A DNA stretch of 11,810 nt, from the NCBI GenBank assembly GCA_025449435.1, contig JANWJO010000083.1:1-11810 (forward strand). The letters are read 5' to 3'. The notes under the pieces were generated by a model. It worked only from the letters and a program-made list of their open reading frames with translations. It was not told where the DNA came from and ran no database searches. This stretch comes from Chloroflexota bacterium. Lineage in GTDB: Bacteria > Chloroflexota > UBA4733. A program made the translations under genes and the position numbers. Shown in pieces: positions 7,383 through 11,810 of the stretch; positions within the stretch are counted from its first letter, which is position 1, and every line of letters begins with the position of its first letter.

Positions 7383-7400
7383 GACTGCTTTAGCGCAGTC
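7383..7400. terminator. Small hairpin spanning the pap2/dprA convergent junction
   Basis: GACTGC (7383-7388) and GCAGTC (7395-7400) form a perfect 6-bp inverted repeat with a 6-nt loop. It starts 3 bp after the PAP2 stop and contains the dprA stop codon (7390-7392). There is no T-run on either side, so it is at best a weak bidirectional terminator or 3'-end stabilising structure. Confidence 0.3.
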
Positions 7401-8481
7401 GAACGTAGCGCATGCCGCCAACGTCGCGGACCGCTCCTTTGAGATCGAGGATAGCTAGAGCGCCGCTCACCGCGGAGACAGGCAATTGAGTGCCTCGGGC
7501 AAGGTCGTCGATATGCAGCGGCTCGCTGGTGAGCACCCGGAGGAGCGCCGCTTCGGTGTCGTTATCGGGCACCAGTTCGACCATCTGAAGTTGTTCAACG
7601 ACTAGCTTCGGGTTGAGTTCTTCTAGGATGTCCTGCACGTTGCTGACCAGCTTCGCCTCACCCCGGCGGATAAGCGCGTTGGTGCCCCTGCTACGCTCCG
7701 AGGTGATGGCGCCAGGAACGGCAAACACCTCACGGTTTTGCTCCAGCGCCATCTTGCCGGTGATCAATGCGCCGCTCACATCGCCGGCCTCAATGACCAA
7801 GGTGCCCATGGTCATGCCCGAAATCAAACGGTTACGCGCCGGAAAGTTGTCGCGCTCCGGTTTGGCATTGGGTGGGTATTCGGAGATCAGCGCTCCCGCC
7901 GTGCAGATGGTGCCGGCCAGCCCGCGATGCTCATTGGGGTAGATAACGTTTACGCCGCTCCCGAGCACGGCGAGCGTGCGCCCACCAGCACTCAGCGCAG
8001 CGCGGTGTGCAACCGCGTCGATGCCCCTGGCAAGGCCCGAGACGATCGTGACGCCGTGACTCGCCAGTTCCCCACTGAGGCGCTCAGCGACCAGCCGCCC
8101 ATAGCTGGTGGCTTCCCGTGTGCCCACCACCGCAATCGACAACCGATCCTCGGTGAGCAGCTCTCCCTTAACGTACAGCACAGCCGGTGGTGCAGAGATC
8201 TCCTTGAGCAACGGTGGGTAGTCTGGGTCCTGGAATGTCAGCACCTGCACACCGGCATGTTCGGCATGTTCCAATTCAACCAACGGCTTGTAGTCCTGGC
8301 GAGCGTGGATCAACGCATCAGCCGTCTTGTCATCTAATGCCGCTTCACGCAACTGGAGTTTAGTAGCCGACCATGCGTGCGCTGCGTCACCAAAGTGTTG
8401 CACCAGCATTGCGAAGCGCACCGGTCCCACACCCGGGACCCGTGACAGGGCAACCCAGTACGAGCGTTCATCTCGGTCCAT
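7390..8481 (-). CDS. dprA: DNA-processing protein DprA (Smf)
   Basis: DprA loads RecA on incoming single-stranded DNA during natural transformation and also occurs in non-competent bacteria. The 363-residue protein shows an N-terminal helix-hairpin-helix-like segment (VPGVGPVRF, 15-23). The Rossmann-like DprA core has SIAVVGTREATSYG (115-128), SGLARGIDAVAHRAAL (148-163), VLGSGVNVIYPNEH (172-185), FPARNRLISG (213-222), IEAGDVSGALITG (230-242) and SRGTNALIRRGEA (264-276). A C-terminal winged-helix domain (about 305-363) is present, so this is the full three-part form. The ATG at 8481 (MDRDERSYWVAL) is preferred over GTG 8550, because an extended -10 box at 8538-8546 would start the message near 8531, downstream of that GTG. 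No clear Shine-Dalgarno precedes 8481. The common partner topA is not next to it; it stands alone on its strand. Confidence 0.95.
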   Translation of the reverse strand: MDRDERSYWVALSRVPGVGPVRFAMLVQHFGDAAHAWSATKLQLREAALDDKTADALIHARQDYKPLVELEHAEHAGVQVLTFQDPDYPPLLKEISAPPAVLYVKGELLTEDRLSIAVVGTREATSYGRLVAERLSGELASHGVTIVSGLARGIDAVAHRAALSAGGRTLAVLGSGVNVIYPNEHRGLAGTICTAGALISEYPPNAKPERDNFPARNRLISGMTMGTLVIEAGDVSGALITGKMALEQNREVFAVPGAITSERSRGTNALIRRGEAKLVSNVQDILEELNPKLVVEQLQMVELVPDNDTEAALLRVLTSEPLHIDDLARGTQLPVSAVSGALAILDLKGAVRDVGGMRYVRLR

Positions 8482-8537
8482 GCTGGCTGGCGTTTCGCTC
8501 CGGGTTGTGTTCGTCGGCTGAACTACGCTACCGCCGG

Positions 8538-8565
8538 ATGATAGCACCACCAGTGGTATGGTTAA
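8538..8565 (-). promoter_or_regulatory. dprA promoter with extended -10
   Basis: Read on the minus strand, TTAACC (8565-8560, 4 of 6 to TTGACA) is followed after 16 bp by TATCAT (8543-8538), itself preceded by TGC to make the extended -10 TGCTATCAT. The predicted start is near 8531, about 50 nt before the dprA ATG. It overlaps the candidate promoter of the divergent membrane-protein gene. Confidence 0.5.
8554..8562 (+). promoter_or_regulatory. Candidate extended -10 for the DUF624-like gene
   Basis: TGGTATGGT (TG 8554-8555, hexamer TATGGT 8557-8562) fits TGnTAnnnT. It would start transcription near 8569, giving a leader of about 25 nt that includes the GAGAGGT ribosome site at 8581-8587. It lies within the 16-bp spacer and -35 of the opposing dprA promoter, so the two could compete for RNA polymerase. 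Confidence 0.4.
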
Positions 8566-8593
8566 CCCCGCTTGTAGGACGAGAGGTACCGGC

Positions 8594-9316
8594 GTGCTGC
8601 GGATGCTCGGGGCACTGTGGCGCTCGCTCGCTGATTACTACTACGAAATCATCCCCATGACAGCCATTAACCTGCTGTGGGTGGCGTGCTTGTTGGGCGT
8701 TCCAGCGCTGTTAGGTCAGTTGACGCAGATTATCCCTGCTGGGCTCTCCATCGTTTTCATTGTGGCCTCTATCATCTGTGCTCCACCAGCGTTTGGTGCC
8801 ATCTACTTTATTGGCCGGAAGTATGCCGATGGCGATAACATCGGCCCGCGCGACTTCTTGCGGGGGTTCCAGCGATACTTTTTTCACTCGTGGAAGCTGT
8901 TTCTCGTCGATGTCATCGCCGGCGCGGTGGTGATTGGCAACTTCTGGTTCTACTTCAATCAGGGAGTGCCACTGGTACGGCTCATCGCACTGCCGTTTCT
9001 GTACCTCATTCTGTTTTGGGCGATGTTGCAGCCGTACTTGTTTGGTCTCCTCGCATTCCAGGACGATAAGCGGTTACGCACGGTTGTGCGTAACGCCGCC
9101 TTGCTTGTTGCGGCAAACTTACCCTATTCGTTCGTCTTGTTACTCGTAACGTGCTTTGTGGTATTGCTCAGTGCTATTCTTGGGCTCCCGTTCCTTGCCT
9201 TTCTTGGCATTGTCGGTGCCATGTGGCATACGGCGGCACTCGACATCTTGCTAGCGAAATATCCAAGCGCTCGTCGCAATAGTGACAACGTACAGCGAAC
9301 GGTGCAGGCAACCTAA
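8594..9316 (+). CDS. DUF624/YesL-like multi-pass membrane protein
   Basis: The 240-residue protein is strongly hydrophobic, with about five or six membrane segments (near 23-40, 48-73, 103-121, 127-152, 178-207 and possibly 163-175). The N-terminal NLLWVACLLGVPA followed by CAPPAFGAIYFIGRKYADGD (62-81) and RDFLRGFQRYFFHSWK (86-101) resembles the DUF624/YesL pattern. In that pattern a first helix with N-x-x-W leads to a Pro-Pro/Ala turn and then an amphipathic F/W-rich segment. YesL-type proteins in Firmicutes lie in carbohydrate-uptake loci; no sugar transport genes are visible here, so the role is unknown. GTG 8594 is chosen because AGAGG (8582-8586) lies 7 nt before it; ATG 8558 lies inside the -10 box. 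Local codon use looks somewhat more AT-rich than in its neighbours, as expected for a Phe/Ile/Leu-rich protein. The family assignment is by pattern only. Confidence 0.75.
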   Translation: MLRMLGALWRSLADYYYEIIPMTAINLLWVACLLGVPALLGQLTQIIPAGLSIVFIVASIICAPPAFGAIYFIGRKYADGDNIGPRDFLRGFQRYFFHSWKLFLVDVIAGAVVIGNFWFYFNQGVPLVRLIALPFLYLILFWAMLQPYLFGLLAFQDDKRLRTVVRNAALLVAANLPYSFVLLLVTCFVVLLSAILGLPFLAFLGIVGAMWHTAALDILLAKYPSARRNSDNVQRTVQAT

Positions 9317-9338
9317 CACAGCAGTGCGTGGACTGGCG

Positions 9339-9677
9339 TTACTGCCCCGCGGTCCGCTGAAGGGCGGCTTGCGCCGCCTGAACCAGCGGGACCAGTGGTT
9401 GGACCATCCACGATAGCACCGCCACCGCCACAAACACCCGAGCGATCGTCAACACGATGCTGCGGCGCCTCGAAAACAACACACTGCCGAGAAAGCGTCC
9501 CTCCGCCTCGGCTGACCACACGGGATCGTAAGAACCCTGCATGGCCCGTGCGGACAGCGGCGCAACGTTACTGGGTGCTGTGGCCGTCCAGCGAGGCGCA
9601 TGCAGCGCTTGTAGGCTGCGAACGGCGCGCGTTCGCCTGCGCGGTGCGTGCTTGCGTACGGGGCACATCGTCGTCAT
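9339..9677 (-). CDS. Small arginine-rich single-pass membrane protein (hypothetical)
   Basis: I do not recognise this 112-residue frame. The N-terminal half is basic and low in structure (PRRRTRAVRS near 12-21). The second half has EAEGRFLGSVLFSRRRS followed by a clear hydrophobic helix, roughly IVLTIARVFVAVAVLSWMV, and a short Val/Ala/Gln tail. The positive cluster before the helix suggests a cytoplasmic N-terminus with a C-terminal anchor. GC-rich third positions in the second half support coding. The start is uncertain. ATG 9677 has no Shine-Dalgarno but has a TGGTACAGT box exactly placed for a leaderless start. ATG 9542 would give 67 residues that keep the acidic segment and helix. It lies 68 bp downstream of the ankyrin gene on the same strand and converges on the DUF624-like gene with a 22-bp gap. 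Confidence 0.55.
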   Translation of the reverse strand: MTTMCPVRKHAPRRRTRAVRSLQALHAPRWTATAPSNVAPLSARAMQGSYDPVWSAEAEGRFLGSVLFSRRRSIVLTIARVFVAVAVLSWMVQPLVPLVQAAQAALQRTAGQ

Positions 9678-9683
9678 AGCGCG

Positions 9684-9692
9684 ACTGTACCA
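9684..9692 (-). promoter_or_regulatory. Extended -10-like box giving a possible leaderless start
   Basis: On the minus strand TGGTACAGT (9692-9684) fits TGnTAnnnT. Its last T at 9684 is seven bases from A9677, the first base of the ATG chosen for the small membrane protein. Transcription from the expected position would therefore begin at the start codon itself. There is no Shine-Dalgarno before this ATG. Confidence 0.35.
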
Positions 9693-9745
9693 CACCGGAG
9701 GGATCGTGGCAGCGTGACTTTGGTTGCTTGACTTCTGGCCACACA

Positions 9746-10477
9746 TTAGCAAACGGGCGTCACGCTATCCAGCCAGTTGAGCAGTGATTGACGGCCAGTG
9801 TCGATGCTGGCCGCAACGCCACGTGGCGTCTGTCGGGCGTAGTCAGGAACCCACGTCACTTCGGCGCCGTGCTTCACCAGCAGCATCGCCGCTCGGCGCT
9901 GACCGCCGTGGCAGGCTTGCCAGAACGCATTGTTGATCTCGTCGGAAGCCGGCCTCGGCAGTCCGGCCAGTTGCTGCTCCAGTTCGGACATCATTCCCAG
10001 TGCAGCTGCGTGCCACAGCTTGCGCATGCGTGCGCCACGCGCCACCAACAGCCGCGCGACGTTCCAACATCCGTACCCAACGGCATCGTCCAGTGGTGTA
10101 CCACCGGCTATCGAAGCACCCATCGCCTCACAATCCGCGCCACATTCGAGCAACACTTCCGCCATTTCGGTGTCGTCATTACTGGCGGCCCAATGCAAGG
10201 CGGTTTCGCTGTGAAACGTCCCTCCAACGGGGGCATTAGGGTCTGCGCCGGCTGCGACGAGCGCCCGCACAATGGCTGTAGTGTTGGGAATGAAGCCGGG
10301 CCAATCCGCTGCAATGTGCAACAGCGTACGCTGCGTGCCGCTGGCATCGACAATGCGCGCTCGCGCCAAGTGTGGGGTTGCGTCAAGGATGGCGATGAGT
10401 AGCTCGACGTTGCCGCCGCGAATCGCGGCAATGATGTCGCTTGCCGAAACACTACCCGCTTCTAAGATGCTAGACAT
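9746..10477 (-). CDS. Ankyrin-repeat domain protein
   Basis: The 243-residue protein is almost entirely ankyrin-type helix-turn-helix repeats, which serve as protein-binding scaffolds. Recognisable units begin near residues 49 (TLLHIAADW...ALVAAGADPNA), 90 (ETALHWAASN...LLECGADCEA), 126 (GTPLDDAVGYG...LLVARGAR), 157 (HAAALGMMSELEQQL) and 184 (AFWQACHGG...LLVKHGAEVTW). There is a final TPRGVAASIDTG unit near 217 and a degenerate capping helix pair at 11-40. No catalytic domain, signal peptide or membrane helix is present, so a cytoplasmic binding role is inferred and the partner is unknown. ATG 10477 is chosen because GAGG (10487-10484) lies 6 nt before it. The frame extends upstream across the divergent creatininase-family gene, but that part has no repeat character. 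It is divergent from that gene across 192 bp and followed by the small membrane protein. Confidence 0.88.
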   Translation of the reverse strand: MSSILEAGSVSASDIIAAIRGGNVELLIAILDATPHLARARIVDASGTQRTLLHIAADWPGFIPNTTAIVRALVAAGADPNAPVGGTFHSETALHWAASNDDTEMAEVLLECGADCEAMGASIAGGTPLDDAVGYGCWNVARLLVARGARMRKLWHAAALGMMSELEQQLAGLPRPASDEINNAFWQACHGGQRRAAMLLVKHGAEVTWVPDYARQTPRGVAASIDTGRQSLLNWLDSVTPVC

Positions 10478-10669
10478 GCGCCGCCTCGTTCCCTGTCTCC
10501 TGCTCGTGCACGGCGAGTGTACTCGTCTGGTCGACTGGGCACTGCTCGTGGCCGCAAGGTCCCTGTCCGGCATTGCGCGCTGCGCTGTGCTAGTGTCTGC
10601 GATGGTTGGGCTCCTTGCTGTATGCCGGTTGTCGGTGCGCAGCGGTTCAGAAGATAATGGAGGAATGGC

Positions 10670-11566
10670 GTGCGCGAAGTCCGTTGGGAACGGATGTTTC
10701 CCGATGAGCTCGAGCGAGCATTCGCCGAGTGCCCGGTGGTGTACTTCAGCTATGGCTTGTGCGAACCGCACGGTCCGCAGAACACGGTGGGCCTCGATGC
10801 TTTGAAGGCGCATGCGCTGGCGTGCACGGCTGCGCGAGAACACGGTGGCATCGCGGCGCCACCGGATTACTGGCATGTGCACGAACTCGGCGGCTACGCG
10901 TCATGGGCCCACCGAGCGGTGGGACAGGTCGAGCGCACCTGGTTGACGAGCGTTCCACCTTGGGTCCACTTCAAAAACGTGTGCTACCACGTGCGTGCTG
11001 CTGATGTCCTGGGCTTTCACGCTGCCATTTTCATCACTGGTCACTATGGCCCCAACTGGCAAGACCTCAAAACGCTGCTGGCGCTCATGCAACCCTTCAC
11101 TGCCGTTCGCTTGTATGGCTTACCTGACTTCGAGGCGAACCAGCCGGGGTTTGCCATTGCCGGTGGAGGTTCTGGCGATCATGCCGGTCGCGTCGAAACG
11201 TCCTTGCTGTGGGCGCTGGAGCCCGCCTGTGTTGACGTGTCGCGTTTCCCACCAGCAAGTGAAGCCGGCCCGCACTTTGCGATGGGTCCTGACGCCCGAG
11301 AAACCAACCGCCTCACTGGCGAACGCATGGTTGCCGATGAGGTGCGCTGGCTGGGCGCTAAAGCGAGAGAATTACGGGCTGCTTTTGCCGGACATCAGGG
11401 CGAAGGCCAGTTCGCAACCTTCGCCGCTATCGAGGATTTCTGGCAGCGGGTCATCGTGCCCGAATTGCCGTCCTTCAAGTCGATGCAACCGTTGTTCCCG
11501 AATCAGGAACCCGTTCCCCTCGACTCGCGGTGGTTTGCCAACTGGCACGTGCCCTCCCCGGCGTAG
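10670..11566 (+). CDS. Creatininase-superfamily metal-dependent amidohydrolase
   Basis: The 298-residue protein fits the creatininase family, binuclear-metal enzymes that hydrolyse amide or cyclic amide bonds in small molecules. Metal-site residues are seen as Glu32 and His34 in GLCEPHGP, Asp43 in VGLDAL, His125 in ITGHYGPNW, and the HAGRVETS block (171-178) with Glu176. The usual GHGGN is changed to GHYGPN; the place of creatininase's own Glu122 is Gly127, as in most non-creatininase members, so Glu176 likely completes the site. Trp/His-rich loops (YWHVH 67-71, WVHFKN 98-103) are unlike creatinine-specific enzymes, and the substrate is unknown. The GTG at 10670 has GGAGGA (10659-10664) 5 nt upstream. 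The family's typical length of about 240-260 is exceeded by a C-terminal extension of roughly 40 residues. No metabolic neighbours define its pathway. Confidence 0.85.
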   Translation: MREVRWERMFPDELERAFAECPVVYFSYGLCEPHGPQNTVGLDALKAHALACTAAREHGGIAAPPDYWHVHELGGYASWAHRAVGQVERTWLTSVPPWVHFKNVCYHVRAADVLGFHAAIFITGHYGPNWQDLKTLLALMQPFTAVRLYGLPDFEANQPGFAIAGGGSGDHAGRVETSLLWALEPACVDVSRFPPASEAGPHFAMGPDARETNRLTGERMVADEVRWLGAKARELRAAFAGHQGEGQFATFAAIEDFWQRVIVPELPSFKSMQPLFPNQEPVPLDSRWFANWHVPSPA

Positions 11567-11578
11567 CCGCACGGCTAC
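11563..11578. repeat. Hairpin over the creatininase-family stop codon
   Basis: GTAGCC (11563-11568) and GGCTAC (11573-11578) form a perfect 6-bp stem with the loop GCAC. The left arm contains the TAG stop (11564-11566). No T-run follows, so it is not a standard terminator. Confidence 0.35.
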
Positions 11579-11589
11579 CGGCTCCGAAA

Positions 11590-11603
11590 GGCGCTACAGC
11601 GCC
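11590..11603. repeat. Hairpin over the stop codon of the right-edge gene
   Basis: GGCGCT (11590-11595) and AGCGCC (11598-11603) form an inverted repeat, best drawn as a 5-bp stem with the 4-nt loop TACA. It contains the minus-strand TAG (11596-11594). With the hairpin 12 bp to its left it forms a tandem structure in the 27-bp convergent gap. It has no T-run. Confidence 0.35.
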
Positions 11604-11810
11604 AGCCAGCCGCTGCGGCTGCGCCAGGTGTGGCCGGCTCGAATGTGGCTCACGATCGCTCGCTCGAGGGTGGTGCGCTGTGACAGTTCGTCAATCGGTA
11701 CGCCACGCCGCCGGAAGACGAACCAGATGATGCCGTCGTTGCCATCGTGCCCTCCGGGAACGAGGTGGAAGCGGCGCTGGAACTGCACGATGTTCGAGTC
11801 GGCGCTGAGG
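11594..11810 (-). CDS. C-terminal fragment of an unrecognised protein (5' end outside window)
   Basis: This frame is open from the right edge to the TAG at 11594-11596, giving about 71 residues. It reads through an in-frame GTG at 11788 with no Shine-Dalgarno-like context, so the gene most likely begins beyond the window. The segment has QFQRRFHLVPGGHDGNDG, a hydrophobic strand IIWFVFRRRG, then VPIDELSQRTTLERAIVSHI, which looks like an amphipathic helix, and ends in WLAL. It looks like a folded soluble domain, and nothing suggests a membrane segment. I cannot name the family from this piece. It converges on the creatininase-family gene across 27 bp. Confidence 0.55.
   Translation of the reverse strand, partial: LSADSNIVQFQRRFHLVPGGHDGNDGIIWFVFRRRGVPIDELSQRTTLERAIVSHIRAGHTWRSRSGWLAL

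Noticed and set aside
10272..10805. Plus-strand frame of 177 codons with a hydrophobic middle, including an ATG at 10665
   Set aside because: It is antisense to the ankyrin repeats and then out of frame with the creatininase-family gene. The hydrophobic stretch comes from Leu/Val/Ala codons expected in GC-rich non-coding frames.
10478..10882. N-terminal extension of the ankyrin frame by 135 residues
   Set aside because: This part is antisense to the creatininase-family gene and the shared intergenic region, has no ankyrin pattern, and a good GAGG site precedes ATG 10477.

Overview
This window comes from a GC-rich bacterial chromosome with mixed ATG and GTG starts. It reads as an ordinary, gene-dense core or metabolic region. 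I see no integrase, transposase, phage, CRISPR, rRNA or tRNA signal. A Chloroflexota-like host is a guess only. It rests on the mix of families (DUF58, M42, M16, DUF624-type membrane protein, solo dprA) and on the Thr/Pro/Ala-rich tail of the first protein; no marker gene settles it.

Layout. (1) Positions 2-157 hold the C-terminal end of a membrane protein, followed by a strong stem-loop terminator at 193-226. (2) Positions 331-1287 encode a 3-hydroxyacyl-CoA dehydrogenase-family NAD oxidoreductase. (3) On the minus strand, an aldo/keto reductase (3592-2609) is followed after 30 bp by an M16 zinc peptidase (2578-1310). (4) On the plus strand, four closely spaced genes, probably one operon, run from 3752 to 7380: a DUF58 protein, an M42 aminopeptidase, a YhcH/YjgK/YiaL (DUF386) sugar-associated protein and a PAP2 phosphatase. 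The last two overlap by 17 nt. (5) Convergent to these, dprA (8481-7390) is divergent from a DUF624/YesL-like membrane protein (8594-9316). The two share a compact intergenic region with interleaved extended -10 promoters. (6) On the minus strand lie an ankyrin-repeat protein (10477-9746) and a small arginine-rich single-pass membrane protein (9677-9339). (7) On the plus strand, 10670-11566 encodes a creatininase-superfamily amidohydrolase. (8) The 3' end of an unrecognised minus-strand gene runs off the right edge.

Functionally the genes do not form one recognisable pathway. They are housekeeping or metabolic singletons: redox enzymes, peptidases, a phosphatase, a DNA-uptake/recombination mediator and membrane proteins of unknown role. 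The points most worth a second look are regulatory. Several genes without a Shine-Dalgarno sequence have -10-like boxes placed so that the transcript would start at or next to the start codon. TGnTAnnnT extended -10 boxes recur. Small hairpins sit across the stop codons of convergent gene pairs. I did not find convincing evidence of an undescribed multi-gene system.
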